From: Lojkania enalia
Lineage: Eukaryota; Ascomycota; Dothideomycetes; Pleosporales
Direction: 5' to 3'
NCBI GenBank assembly: GCA_010094045.1
Contig: ML986591.1
Location: 265,965-329,964, forward strand
DNA length: 64,000 nucleotides
Positions 48,301-61,271 of the stretch are shown one piece after another. Below the pieces are notes generated by a model. The model saw only the letters and a program-made list of their open reading frames with translations. It searched no databases and had not been told where the DNA came from. Position numbers and translations under genes: made by a program. Positions within the stretch are counted from its first letter, which is position 1. Each line of letters starts with the position of its first letter.

Positions 48301-49573
48301 ACTTGCAGACTCAGGGCCGACGACGAAGAGTCCATTCCTCCAGAATAACCGGGAACCTCCGCCTGCTGCAACAGTGTTGATATCGAGCTGAGGCGATTGG
48401 ATTGTGACACCTGCTGTTGTTGTTTCGAACACGTGATCATACCTTCCTGATCCGTATCTGCTCACATCCGTGCTTGTGCCGCCCATATCAAATCCAATAA
48501 CTGGGATTTTGGTTTTGGGGTCATACGATGTCAATGCATAACCAACGACACCCCCTGCAGGGCCTGACAATATAGCTTTGAGGCCGGAGAAGATGTCTAC
48601 ATCTACTAAGCCACCGTCGGATTGCATGAACTCGCATCGAGCACCTTTGGAACCTTCTTCACGCTTTACGCTCTTGGTACCTAGACCTCCCTCGAAGCCT
48701 TTGGAGAAGCCATCGATATATTTTCGGATAGCGGGAGTAAGATATGCATCTGCGCAAGCTGATGTTGCCCGCGGTACAAGCTTAATCATAGGCATTAGCT
48801 CATGACTCAAGCTCACATGCTCGAAACCCATCTCCCTCGCAATCTTGCCGACAAGTGCCTCGTGCCTTGGATACGTATATCCGTGCATGAAGCAGACAGC
48901 GATACTCCTCAGTCCGCTATCATACACCTCTTTCAACTGGTTCCTAATTTTCTCTTCGTCCGGTCGCTGTAGTATCCGCACGGCTTCGCCTGACAGACCT
49001 CGAACAAGATCTACGTCTATCCCAGCTTCCTCAACCGATGGTACCTTTGTCTGATACCTTTCGGGATCTTCCGCATAGTCCTCCAGGGTCACACGCTCAT
49101 CTATTTCAACAACCTTCCTATAGAGTACCTCTGGTTTCTGGATGTCCAACGCGAAAATGTTCGGCCGCGACTGATTGCCAATTGCTAGACAGTCCTTGAA
49201 GCCTCTTGTGACCACCATTGCGATATCCTCGCCCTTGCGCTCCAGCAAAGCATTTGTAGCCACCGTCGTGCCCATGCGTATGCTCTCTATTTCCGATGTA
49301 TCGAGGGGCTCGCCGCGGGGGATCTCTTTTCCAGTGAATTTGGAGAGAAGACGCCGGATGCCTTCTAGGGGCGCATCATCATAATTCGCAGGATCGACGG
49401 AGAGGAGCTTAATGACGACATCATCTTCCATCCTCCCTGTGCCGGGATTGCCGACACAATCTGTGAAGGTGCCACCTCTCTATAATATGTTAGCCTCGTG
49501 TCAACGGGGGGACGAATTGACTCACGTCAATGGCTATGCGGATTCCCCGCCGACCGACCTCGGCTGAACCCAT
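45304..49573 (-). CDS. OXP1: 5-oxoprolinase (ATP-hydrolysing), 3 exons, 1390 aa
   Basis: Converts 5-oxo-L-proline plus ATP to L-glutamate in the gamma-glutamyl (glutathione) cycle; cytosolic. Exons: 49573-49526, 49479-47028, 46976-45304; total 4173 nt. Intron sizes are 46 and 51 nt. The first half is the HyuA-type actin-like ATPase: DRGGTFTDC at residues 16-24, [60 protein letters not shown] and [17 protein letters not shown]. The second half is HyuB-type: [64 protein letters not shown] and [15 protein letters not shown]. Length and domain order match eukaryotic OPLAH/Oxp1. No breaks. Confidence 0.96.
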
Positions 49574-50266
49574 TGTTGAAGCTTAAAGTTATGGATGCCA
49601 AGGAGTGAATGAATATGAAGAGAAGCTGGTCAGGCTCTAGCACGGCGAACAAGCTCCAAGAGAAGGTGATTCTAAGAGGAAATGAGAGCTCGAAGACATG
49701 GGCAGAAAGGGAATGACACTAGCGCTATGTCTAGTGTGCATGGGGCTCAAGAAGATAGCTAGGGTGGGGGAAGTTCATCAGCCATTCTGTCTACCCCGCG
49801 GCCAACATGTTTTGTCATAGCAGACGGCCTCGGATGACGCAGTAGCGATTTTTCTGCCACCGCCTCACGTATAAGGATTAGTGCATTAACTAAGCATCGG
49901 CTACACCGGCAGTCTCCACTATGAATTAATGCTAGAAATAAGGCATAGCATTTGTAGAGGGTTGGAGGTCGTAAATAGAAAGCAGCAAGATAAACAAGAG
50001 GGTGGAACAATTGCGGTTCCATATTCTACATCGTCGTCGGCAAAACTTACCCTGGAAATGGTAGCGCCAAGATGCTGAATTGTCAGTCCTCAGCCGCATG
50101 TCAACCCCGTTTTCTCCCCTCAGACCCATTCTCTGAACTGTCTTGTCTTCAGGTTCAGCCAGGTACACTCCATGGCTATCTAGACAGGATATCATGTATT
50201 CGACTGCATTAGCCAACTAAGAGCACTCCATTTTGCCAATTATTCTTTCCCACGAGGCTGATCACT
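49574..50266. promoter_or_regulatory. divergent intergenic region 5-oxoprolinase / kinase
   Basis: About 700 bp with no convincing coding signal; contains the start regions of both flanking genes. Confidence 0.35.
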
Positions 50267-52291
50267 ATGAGTTCTAAGAAAAAGCAAACCATGCTTGGAA
50301 AAGTCTGGGGTACGCTCGCGACAACCCAGACAAAATTGACTAACCGATATCGGGCGCATGAGTACCTACCTGCGGTCCCTCGAGATGGAAACAAGCCGCA
50401 GATCGAAGATGTTCGAAGCAACAATGGAGACGATAACAAATCCATCAAAAGTGCTAATGCTGAGGGCACACGGGACTCAGAGAATTCCCAGGATTTAGAA
50501 CGAATACTTAGGGAAAGACTTTTGAAAACGACTATTCGATCACGTCAGGAGCGAACGCCATTGAAAGGCCACCACGATTCTAGTCCTGACAAGGAAGACA
50601 TGTCCTCATTAAAAGGCCACCGCGATTCTAGTCCTGACAAGGAAGACATGTCCTCAGATACGTCCTACACAAACCGTAACCCGTCCTCTTATAGTGACTC
50701 AGATACATCGAGCGAGGAAGAAGAGAAAGCGCTAAAACAACTTAAAAATTCCGCCTTAAGTAGCTCAAGCGGCGAAGAACAGGGCGTCAAAGAACGTAAT
50801 AATCCCTCCCTAAGTAGTTCGAGTGACGAAGGTGAGGAGACCGCCGAACAACATAATAATTTCTCCTCGAATAGTTCGGATGACGAATCGGCTGCCAAAC
50901 GACCTGACCATTTCTTACCTGACCATTTCTTCATGTATAGCTCGAGCGACGGAGAAGGCGAGCCTACCAGGTCACGCAAAGGACCTACAAAAATTTCTTC
51001 CATTGGTGGAACTCGAGAAACGGAAAATACAGTAGCACCTCAAGATAAGCAGCGGTTAGGACGTAAATCTAATCAGGATGTCAAATTACACAGGCGATCC
51101 TCAAGGTCTCCTCATAGAGAGGAGCTTCGGGGGAAGGCAAATAAAGAAGGGCTTGAAGATCGCCAGTGGTCAAATCGTGAATCTAATATCTCTGTCGAAC
51201 CACGTAGGCAATCTTCAAGATCCCCTTATAGAGTCGAGCTTCGGGAGAAGATAAATAGAGATCAGAATTGGGCACTCCTAAAAACTGCGACCGAAATAGC
51301 CGAGGAAGTTGAATGGCAGATTGGACAATATCGATTCCTCGAACTCGGCCATTCCCCGGTAACCACATTGACTGGACTCAAATACCTTGGTCAAGGCCGT
51401 AATGGCTTTGTGGAAGAGGTTCAGTGTAGATCAGGAGTTCCTTCTTTTGTCAGAAAACGAATCGAGGTCAGATCAAGCTATCATTTTCCAAAAGAGAGGG
51501 CGATCGAAGAGATAAAGCGTGAGATTGCAATCCTGCGGAAGGTTGAACATCCCCACGTTGTGAAGTTGCTCGGCAGTTACCAGGAGAAGGAAGGCTATCA
51601 TCACTCTTATTTCTTGTTGATGTCGCCGGTTGGTGAAAACGACCTCGAAGCTTTCCTGCGCATTGCTACCGAAGCAAATCGGGGAGGCCACCAAAACGAA
51701 AAAGAGAGAACACAAACAAAGCGACTACTTGGAACCTGGTTCCTATGCCTATCTTCAGCGTTAGCATACCTTCACAATCTTGGGATCCGCCACGAAGATA
51801 TCAAACCTAAGAATATTGTTCATCGCGGAGATGATATCTATTTTACCGACTTCGGCTCTTCAAGGCTGGTTGATCCTGCAAGCCAGAACACGTCTACCGA
51901 AAACCCCGCACTTTCAACACGGTTATACGCAGCCCCCGAGGCCATGATGGACGAAGCCGGAAATTTACGCAAGCACGGAGCAAAAAGCGATGTATTCGCG
52001 CTTGGGACTGTCTTTGTTGAGATGCTCACGGTCCTCGATAACCAAGATATCTCCAAGCTACGCGGGAATCTACCTCCGAATACACCATACCATAAAATCA
52101 TCACTCTATTTGATAATTGGTTCAAGATTCGGGTGCATTCCCATCTATATCATACATGTATCAAGCCAATGTTAGCCCAAGAACGGAAAGACCGCCCTAG
52201 TGCATCCGAAGTTGCAGATTCGTTTTACGTAGAAGTTTGGCCTCGGTCTAATTGTCCGTGCGTATCACAAACGAGAGTCCAGGATTTGTAG
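50267..52291 (+). CDS. serine/threonine-protein kinase with repeat-rich N-terminus (674 aa)
   Basis: Single exon. Residues 1-350 are charged, low-complexity sequence. They include a perfect-length tandem repeat of a 16-residue unit, LKGHHDSSPDKEDMSS then LKGHRDSSPDKEDMSS, and four Ser-rich/acidic stretches. The kinase domain spans about 368-655: glycine loop LGQGRNGFV, Lys397 in FVRKRIEV, a helix-C region IEEIKREIAILRKVEHPHVVKLLGSY, catalytic loop HEDIKPKN (509-516), DFG at 528-530 and YAAPEAM. SDVFALGTVFVEML is the usual DxxxxG block. HED replaces HRD, but the catalytic Asp511, Asn516, Lys397 and Asp528 are all present, so activity is likely. The missing HRD arginine suggests control without classical activation-loop phosphorylation. 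Substrates unknown. Confidence 0.88.
   Translation: MSSKKKQTMLGKVWGTLATTQTKLTNRYRAHEYLPAVPRDGNKPQIEDVRSNNGDDNKSIKSANAEGTRDSENSQDLERILRERLLKTTIRSRQERTPLKGHHDSSPDKEDMSSLKGHRDSSPDKEDMSSDTSYTNRNPSSYSDSDTSSEEEEKALKQLKNSALSSSSGEEQGVKERNNPSLSSSSDEGEETAEQHNNFSSNSSDDESAAKRPDHFLPDHFFMYSSSDGEGEPTRSRKGPTKISSIGGTRETENTVAPQDKQRLGRKSNQDVKLHRRSSRSPHREELRGKANKEGLEDRQWSNRESNISVEPRRQSSRSPYRVELREKINRDQNWALLKTATEIAEEVEWQIGQYRFLELGHSPVTTLTGLKYLGQGRNGFVEEVQCRSGVPSFVRKRIEVRSSYHFPKERAIEEIKREIAILRKVEHPHVVKLLGSYQEKEGYHHSYFLLMSPVGENDLEAFLRIATEANRGGHQNEKERTQTKRLLGTWFLCLSSALAYLHNLGIRHEDIKPKNIVHRGDDIYFTDFGSSRLVDPASQNTSTENPALSTRLYAAPEAMMDEAGNLRKHGAKSDVFALGTVFVEMLTVLDNQDISKLRGNLPPNTPYHKIITLFDNWFKIRVHSHLYHTCIKPMLAQERKDRPSASEVADSFYVEVWPRSNCPCVSQTRVQDL
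50561..50656 (+). repeat. two tandem 48-nt repeat units inside the kinase gene
   Basis: Units 50561-50608 and 50609-50656 differ at only two positions and keep frame (16 residues each). Confidence 0.9.
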
Positions 52292-53511
52292 TAGAAATAT
52301 CTTTAAGAATTTCGATCTAGCCTCCCTCAGGCTTATTATTTAGTATATGTTATTTACCCCGGTCGATTGATCTCCGTCTGGTCCCGAAATCCATTTCATC
52401 TATTACTACGAAAACGAGCTGCTTCCACGACAAGTGCTCTCGTACTTCTGGTCTGCCAAGCGCTATCTCGGAACGAGGTTATAGTGGACTATTACTGAAG
52501 GTAGCATGAGGATCTCAGGGACCATGTGTCAACGACTGTGACATCTAGTTCGAAGTGACCTGGGATTAGTGGACTGGCAAGGTTTCTTCTCTAGCGCCCT
52601 CCAGCATCCATGAAGGAAAGATACACTGCGTGCAGTCTTTTCATTGGCGAATAAGCATGTTAGCTGACTCAACAGAGCTTATAGGTTGGCCCCAAACCAC
52701 TAGTAATGCATAGATAAATAGCTTCTATATAGTGACAAGGATTTCAAGCGACAGCCGGGATCCGGTTTGGCCGTACTATGGCCGCGATTGTTCTAACGCT
52801 TTTCGCTGCTGCTGAGAATGAACATAGGGTGTGATATGCCTACATGTGATTTTGAATATTAGATATTTCGTACAATCAGTATTGGCCATATCTGTACCTT
52901 ACGTTTCTCCTAGACACTATACTGCGAACCGGCAAATAACGTATATCCACAAAAATATCAACGTCACAGTTCCCCACATTCCATGTTTATTTTCTCAGGT
53001 CAATCAATTAGCTAGTGGGGCCGTCCATGCGGGTCCGCGGGGTGGTTTCTACAATGAAGACTTTACATACAATTCGGCACAACTAAAGAGAGGCACTTTA
53101 CCACAAACTCGCATAGATAGGATGCAGCCTTGTAACGTGGATTTAGCGTGCTGTTAGTTACACGGCGCGTAGCAAGAGACTTTGATGGACATAATCCCTC
53201 AAAGGCACGGATCGGGAAAGTGGCAGAGTTATTTAGATTGATAAATTATGCAGACTGACGCAATATTACCTCTCCATAAAGGATTTTAATACACACTTTT
53301 CAGGTGAATATCTACGGCTGCGGAATTTAGATACGCTCAGGACAAACCTCCCAGAAGCGGCTGATATATCTTCGAAATTATATACCTGCTCAATCGCCAA
53401 GCTGATCTTAAGGATAAGTCATTCCTATCTTTCCCTCATCGTTCTTAATATGCAGTGCAACTAGGACTGAAAGATCGCTGTCATCTATCTATCAAACGGT
53501 AGTAGCCGAGC
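52292..53511. other. intergenic, nothing recognised
   Basis: Only chance frames, the longest 52831-53157 (plus). Confidence 0.5.
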
Positions 53512-54075
53512 ATGCCGTCCATAAACGAAACCCTCTCTATTGTTTACGGCACGTGGTCCCTCGTCAATACTGCCGCATAAGAAGATTCCCCAATCATATT
53601 CGCCGACACCAATTGAAACCCCTAATCCGAACTTTAAGATCCCGCAATGGCACCCCAATTAGCTCCGGCAAAAGCCTCACCCACAAACAAATCGGCTTAC
53701 TTGTCTATGTTCCTATTGGCTACATGTCCGCGAACATTATGGCCATCAAGTCCGAATATCGATCCCTCAACACGATGCACTACTCAAGCCAAGCCAACGA
53801 CTCGATGGCCAACTAGGCGTTCATGGGGCTGTCATAAGTTCGCGCACACTGGGCCATTTTATATTGTGCAAATGAAGGGCGAGTAAGAGCAGGTTATGAT
53901 TCATGGGCTGTTCACTGCGGCACATGCTACAGTCATTCTTACGAGAGAATATAGATTCCTCACAGGGGTATCATTCCTCTCCCTCCAATTTCTTCTAGTT
54001 CCCTTAAAACATTGGTGCATTCTCTGTATGTTCCTGGCAGTGCCAAAACTCCCATGCAGTGCGAATCATGGAAAC
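53512..54075 (+). pseudogene. lipocalin-like domain protein pseudogene
   Basis: The ATG at 53512 opens a frame reading MPSINETLSIVYGTWSLVNTAA. A TAA interrupts it, and EDSPIIFADTN follows with further stops. Homology then moves to other frames: GLLVYVPIGYMSANIMAIKSEYR, then HKFAHTGPFYIVQ, then VMIHGLFTAAHATVILTREYRFLTGVSFLSL. This order matches the fungal lipocalin-like family: GTWxLV at the start, GLLIYTPxGYMSA in the middle, AYAGPFYI, REYRF at the end. At least two frame changes and four stops make it non-functional. Confidence 0.75.
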
Positions 54076-55577
54076 GTGAAATTGTGCTGCAGGACTTTCT
54101 TATATATACCCTATTCCTCAATCTTCTATGGAGCCCTTCGAAAATTCTGTTCTTTGAGGTCGACGGAATATTAAAAGAGCTATACAGACCATAATATGAG
54201 TGTCAAATTTGGGGACGGCGGATGAAACCGAATGTTAAAAAAGGCTCAACGACGACTCATGCATCCATCCATAACCGAAACTGAATATCAGTATAAATCC
54301 AAAATCCAGTCTAATTTTCGATAACGGTGGTAAAATCAGTAACTTATGTTAACCAGGGAATTGTCGTAGATCACTAAAAGAATGGGATCTCCAAGATTTC
54401 AGGAGAGCTGTTTTCGCTAAAAAAATTAAGTCAAGTTCGGCTGCGTAGATCCCTAGTCCTTGTCTCCGTTATTAAGGGCAACTAAAAGAATACCACAGGC
54501 CTCCACAGTATTTAAAGAAGACGTCTAGAGATCGTGCCAGATAATGCACATCGACCTTTACTCAGTTCGTCTCTCTCGATGATCAGAGATTACAATCTCC
54601 ATAGTCTATGCGTCCATTTACCGGACTCGGCACTACACATTCAACCTCACTATGGAAATGTCTTCCGATCACCTCTTCGATCCGATCTAATCGGCATTAG
54701 GCTTAGCATATGAACTCCTCTGTGTATTCTTATCAAGAATTTTACTTCACGGGCATGTTCGTCGTCTCTCTAACGTTCCGCGATTCTGAGAATTTGATTT
54801 CATATCGGATCTAGCATAAATGATCGATAAAGCGGACATCTCCCTAAATTAAGACGATTTGATAGCCTTCCGCTCGTTACTCTATATGTATTCATTATCT
54901 TAAAACCTATGCAAATATGTTCTTGCTTCTTAGCATCTATCGTTAACAAGGCATCGGTATCCATACATCAATTCTATCCATTTCTTTTCCGATAGAACAT
55001 TTTTATAGCACGAGTTTTTACGTGCCATATCTTAATTTCATAACGATGTGCAAGATTATGCGGCATGTGAGATATGTGTATAATGCAGGTTGGGAACTTT
55101 TCGCCATGTTTTGGTAGACGTAAGTGGTCAGCTGGCGAGATACTAGCAACGGGTATAGCTGTGTTGTGAAAAGTCAACAATCGCTATAGTTAAAGATAGT
55201 GGCTTATATGGACGCGTACGCCAAACCAAAACAAAAGAAACAAAAAGGCTATTCTGCTTTAGCTGTGTAGATAGCCAATAGGCTAGTTTACTAGGTATAG
55301 AGGAGGCTTGTAGGTTATACTGCTTCCGGAGTCTACGTGACATTCTCGATCCTTCTACTCACACCCTACTAAATATAATACAAGAAGCCAATCAAGCTCT
55401 GAAACGACAGTACGGAATCCACGATGCTCGATGTGCGTTTACCCAGCCGCGCCTAGAAAACCCATAAAAAAATAGAAAAACGATAAATAGAAGCGATAAG
55501 AGTGCGAGACATGGCGGGCTTGGAGAGGAGACTGTGTCATCCACGACCATAATTTCCAAACAGCAATTTTCCTGACT
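54076..55577. other. 1.5 kb AT-rich intergenic, nothing recognised
   Basis: No coding, RNA or repeat signal I can name. Confidence 0.5.
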
Positions 55578-58254
55578 TCAATTCGACGTCCCATTTGTAC
55601 TTCGGTCCGCAACCGCCGATTCATCCTTCCTCCTTGCATCCCTCACAGCAGTATCGACCGCATCCACGAGATCGATGTGAAAGAAAGGGCGATCGACACC
55701 GTGAACAGGCTCCATGCCAACCTTCTCATTTATCTCACATTCGCCATCCCCGTCCTCATCGCCCCCCACCTTTTTACTTCCACTCCGTCTCCTTTCTTCA
55801 TCCCGGCCTTCCACCTCCCTCTCTCTTACCCCTGCGACCCGTTTATCCTCTTCTGTCGCTCCAGCTAGCGAACTTGCGACCGAGTAGGCCGGACACCAAT
55901 TCCCGGGCGTATCGGAACCCTGTGAGACTGGATATCCAAAGCCGGCAGTTGCGAGCGCTCGTCGCGTCCACCGGTTTTGCAGGTTAGCAAAATGCCATTC
56001 TACGATTTCGGGCGCGGCGTATTTATCTAGGGAGTTACGGGCGTCGATCAGGCCTTGAATGCTGGTTATATCGAGATTGTTAATCGAAGAGCAGTCGAGG
56101 ATTACGGCGCGGAGGAGGGGGAGCGGATTCGTGGTAGATGGTGACTGGGATGGCTTGGGGATGGCGTCGGACCAGAGGCGGTCCTATATAGCACGTGAGC
56201 ATTTCGAAGAGATCTTGGAACGATTGGGTGCAACCTACTTTCAACGGTACACCATCATCCGGCCTAGTCCGCCTTGTATGTGCCATAACATACGATGCTA
56301 GATGGTCCAAATGGTGAGCTTTATTGACGTAGTTGAAAGCTTCATTAAATCTGTAGATGAAGACTCCAGGGTACGGAGCCGCGACATCGATCCTTGGATT
56401 CGGAGAATCTTTCTTCTCCACCGGTAGAAACACTTCCCTCTCTTTTTCCTTCTCCATATCGTCAGTTGCCGAATTAGGGGTTTGGAAAACTGCCTCTTCT
56501 TTGCCCGTCCTATGAACAACTCGCTGAACCTTCACGGTCCCCAAAAAATCACCTTCAGACTTCGCCATCCGTACAAGCAACAACGCAAAAGAGAGTGCGA
56601 TGGTCACATATATCGATGTCTCCAGACCCTGAAACAGTGCCATCAAAATACCAACTATCCATATCAACAATTCAAACGGAGAAAGCTTCCAATACTTGTA
56701 CAGCGCGCTTGGCGGCGTGAACAGATTCGATACCGCATGAATAATCAAACCGGCAAGAGCAGCCATAGGTATATAATAAAATACTGCCGTTAGAGCGTAT
56801 AGGGCTAGCACCAAGATCATGGCGCTAAAGAGACCTGCGAGCGGTGTCCGAACGCCGGCTTTCGTGAGAACTGCAGATGCGCCAAAAGAGCCGGTACAGG
56901 CGTATCCTCCGACAAATACACCAAGTGCATTGGATGCGCCTTGAGCTAGGATTTCTTGAGACGGAATGATTGTGTAGCCATATTGCCTACCAAAATTCTT
57001 TGCGATAGCGATATGTTCGATTATGAGGATAATGATCATCGCAGGGAGTTCGGGAGCGACTAGGCCGAAGAGTTCGCCGGAAATTGGAGGTGGGCCTGCG
57101 TGCTTGAATCCTAGAAGATTGATGTTAGTGAATGAGGGTGAAGGAGGTATTTCGAATTGCTGTTCTGTTTGCCAAAGTCCGTACCTGCTTCAATGTCTCC
57201 GACGAGCCTGAATCTATGCTCTCCGCGTGGTAGACTACGATGAACAATCCAGCTAATGAAAGTATACAAGAGTATAGTAAATGTCAATCTCATCGAACTC
57301 AGCATTGCCCATAATCTCTTCCTTGCTGGCTGTCTAACTTCCAATTTCGCGAAAACATCCCTCAAAATAAAAAGAAGAACGATCGAAGTCAGTCCTATTG
57401 CCGCATCGAGCTGTGTCCTAGGAAGTCCTTTAAACAAATTAATGTATACTTTATATGGCGCTTCCCTAGTGTTGATACCCCTGATACCAAGCGCGACGGG
57501 AAGTTGCGTGCCAATAATCGTAAAACTAGCGGCTGTGACGAATGCGGAGATAGGAACATAGGGTATAAGTTCGATAAGCCACCCTAGGCGAAAGAGTCCG
57601 AGGAAAATTAGGATAAGACCGGAGAGGAATGAGAGACCTTTTGCAATTTCTTCGCGGGTGTATTCGCCGGGCTTATCGTGCTCGATTGTGTTGATGACGC
57701 CACCGACTAGGAGAGAACCGACAGCGGTAGTCTGGTTAAGGATTAAAAAGTCGCTTGAGTTATGTGATGCATGGTTCTTACCCCAATAACGATGTCTTTT
57801 GATGTCCCAAAGAGCCAATATACAGCAGCGCCTACGAAGGACGTATACAATCCATATTCTGGAGTTAGATTAGCTAGCAGGGCGTACGCCATTGCTTGCG
57901 GAACAACGACTAAGCCGACCGTAAGACCTAAGAGTGATCAGGTGCGGGCCTCGTAATAGTTTATTAACGGCAGAGCCTACCAGCAATAACATCACCCAGC
58001 ATCCAGTGCCAGTTGTACCGAGGAATCCATGTTGTGAACGGAAACAGGGTTGAGACGTACTGTAGCGAACTCTGTCGCGTAGGTCTCAGGCTCCATACCC
58101 ATTCTTTTATGGTAGGCTCTTCCTCGATGTAGGGAGTGACAATGGCTTCTTTGGCCAAATTCTCAAGGGCTTCTTGCTCGCCTTGAGGTCGTTTGTGAGA
58201 GTCGGTGTGGAATACCTTTCGCGCTACAACCGTGCTAAGTTTATTGGGATTCAT
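55578..58254 (-). CDS. SulP-family sulfate permease with STAS domain (5 exons, 814 aa)
   Basis: Plasma-membrane sulfate uptake. Exons: 58254-57981, 57927-57782, 57731-57185, 57110-56239, 56183-55578; total 2445 nt, introns 50-74 nt. Visible SulP features are WIPRYNWHWMLGDVIAGLTVGLVVVPQAMAYA split over exons 1-2, the family signature with LTPEYGLYTSFVGAAVYWLFGTSKDI, and VGSLLVGGVI. AIAKNFGRQYGYTI, EILAQGASN and GYACTGSFGASAVLTKAG also follow the family. The C-terminal STAS domain starts around PYPGVFIYRFNEAFNYVN and contains LRAVILDCSSINNLDITSIQGL. A charged tail of about 120 residues ends it. Most like the fungal high-affinity SUL1/2 and CYS-14 group; which of them cannot be decided here. Confidence 0.94.
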
Positions 58255-61200
58255 TGTCGCGGTGGTGCTTGGACTCGCTAAGGATGTGCCTCTGATATAA
58301 GAATAACATCCGTGGGCAATTCACGGCGCGAACGCACCGCGACGGTCTGGCGGCTTGCTCGACATTATAACACATCGGCGACGTTGGCTGGACATGAGTG
58401 GCGGCAGCCAAGAAAAGCTATCAGGCAGCGCCACAACGTCTGGAAGATCGAAGTTGCTAATCCTTGATGTGACAGGCCACATGATGGTAGGCGCGGTCAC
58501 CTCATCCCGATCCTGCGTCTGACCTGTTGGGAAGGACATTGAAGTGCTAAGGGAGTCGTAAGTGGGACCGTATACGAGACGACGAACCGCGTAGTCTTTC
58601 GTGGATAGGATCTGGAGGGTGGTCGGCGACAAGAGGTTAGGCCTCGTCGATTCGGCTACTCGGAAAGTTCCCGGGTGGTTGGGAGTGTACATTAGTTACA
58701 GGTCCGCCAAGTCTCCCGTGCTCAATTGTCGCCGAAGTTTGGAATGGAAGTGGAGTGCCAAGGCTTGACAACCGAAGGGGGAGGCGTCTGCTCATGCCAT
58801 CACCATACCGAATTAATGGACTTGGCAAATCTGGTCTTACAAACCCACGGCAGCAAGGTCATTGCCAGCTGGTGAGGACACTGGCATGAACTAGGTAACT
58901 GGAGCTGTGAGTAATTCTGCTGAGTGCACCACGTGCGGCACTCTACGCCGAGCTCCTTGCCTTCATCATAACCGCATTTACTCGACCACGGACGCACCCC
59001 ACACCTCGGATGCCATGACTGTGGGCGCAATGGTCTGTGACGAGATCCATCGCTGCGTGGATTAAAGGCAGTATCCACAGAGTCCTTTTTCGCTGATGAG
59101 AGAAGATCGAGCCTGAGGGGATTCCATGTTGAATAGATCGAAGGCCCCGCAACCATTTGATCCTACTTCAGCCATTGCAAATCCCCATCAGTCGTAACTA
59201 TCGCCAAGAATTTCTTGGCCTGGAAGCAACGGCTCTACTATAGATTGACGAGCAGGGAGGCATGCCTTTCCTTTCGGCGTTTAGGGCGGCATTTTTTTGG
59301 AGTTGTGGTCGCCGAGCAAAAGACTTACTGCGCACGCGCTGCCCAGCCACACATCAAATATTGTAAATGGCCAAATCGAACCAAAATGCGCGTCTACATG
59401 CCATACAATTGGTTTCAACCTTCTGCGGCTGAAGTTCATGACGTAAGTATTCAGAGCTGCGGGCACTTTAAGGTCATCGTGTTGCATATCAGACGATCAG
59501 CGGGAATATAGTCACGTGCTTCGACCCAACTGCAGGTACCTAGGTATTCAGGCTTACTTCGCCATTCTTATCTTGTCTCGGGTTGACATCATACATGCCC
59601 GTATCCTTCGATAGAGCGCTCGTTGTCGTGTAGTCATTTCTTCGGCCCCCATGCCTACCTACCCAGACATGAATACGTTTATAAATCACGTGAAAACAAT
59701 CAGAAAGTACCTAGGTCAGTACCTGGCCTATTAAGATTTTAGAGACCTATCGCATAATATGACTCGACCCATTAATTACTAGCAAGGATACTTGTATTAG
59801 ACGGTTCTTAAATTTTAAAGTGAACATATGCATGGGAAATCGAAATTCTCGAGTCCTGAGTAAAAGATGTAATTAAGTGATAATTTGGTCGAGTATGTTT
59901 AAGTTAATGGCACTAAGCCCAACTGGTCTCTCGTGAACGGATCCCTGCACTTCTGCAACAGGGTCAGAAGTAAAGCGCCAAAGTATTTTAATATCAAAGC
60001 TCCTACTTAGTATCGTGATATCTAGATGCTGATCAGTAGTTCAATTTTCCACTTTATTCGCTCCCTCATTGTTTGGGCGAACTGCATTTTGGCCACGGAT
60101 ATCTGAAATCCTGCGCTAAGGATTCTTGGAAAACTTTAGACATGCCCCATGATATTCGCTTGTTTAGCCTTCAATCAGCCAATGGATTGTTTTCTAATAG
60201 CGCTCATAAGTGTGAACTCCTGGGAGATATTCCTAGAAACCCCGGGTGCAGAATGACCAAAAGGCAACTTGCCCGAGGGGCAGTCAAGTTAAAGACTGTT
60301 GGCAATGGTTGAACTTAATGAAGGAACCAGCAATTGCCTCACTAGTAGCTGTCTCATTGGCAGTTAAAACCGCGGCATGGAAATGAAATAGAAGCTTTTG
60401 GTTAGATCATGGATTCCCTAAATGGAGCATGGAATCTCTGATACTTTGAATGAAAATATTGGTTGCTACGAATATGTTGATAAATGTATTCAGGCATTTC
60501 AAAAGAATAGGTACTAAGAAAGAGCCTCGTTCAAACGTGTCAATGCCACGCCTTGAGGTGAGAATTTTACGTCCCTACCTCTGCCTTAAGAATTCAACAT
60601 CTTCAGCGCAAAGTACATGCCATGATTACTCAAGACTATATGACCCAAATGGTATAGACCTTTGAGGTACCCGAGCTAAGAAACAACTCCAAAGGACGTA
60701 GAAAACCCTAGATTCTCTTTGAGATTAAATAGGCTCTAAACCTTCTTACAGGTTCTTCAGTTTAGATAATCGTCTCAACGCCCACTTTCTCATTTGTTGT
60801 TTCAAAGATTTGGTGGAGTCCAATCTATGAATATGACATATGAATCTGGCATTGGAATAATGGAAAATATTTTGTAGACGTCAACACTATTCAGAGAAGC
60901 GAGTGTTCGAATACTGTTTCATATATGAGGTACTAAGCTCTGTCGCAACATCCACCAAGCGACTTATAGGCCAAGTCAACGAGTCCATATAAAATCACTT
61001 CTCACTATTATTCTGATACATAGAACTATATAATGTATAGGATCTTGCACTGTAAATCTAGGCTTGTTCAAATCAACATCAATGTTTATCCCTGCTAGTT
61101 TCTTACGTAGGAAATGGAGTAATCTCTGAGGAAGGAAATGATAGAATTTCTGAGAAGACATTTAAAAATCCGTATGCAGCAGAAATGCCCCCATCACCCC

Positions 61201-61271
61201 ACCCCAAGTCTCACCCATTTTCGCCTGTTCCTGTAATTCATCGCTCCTATCCCATACTTCCCTATTCCACT
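58255..61271. other. 3 kb gene-poor stretch
   Basis: Minus-strand frames at 58321-59156 lack domains. Nothing else supported. Contains the upstream region of the sulfate permease gene. Confidence 0.45.
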
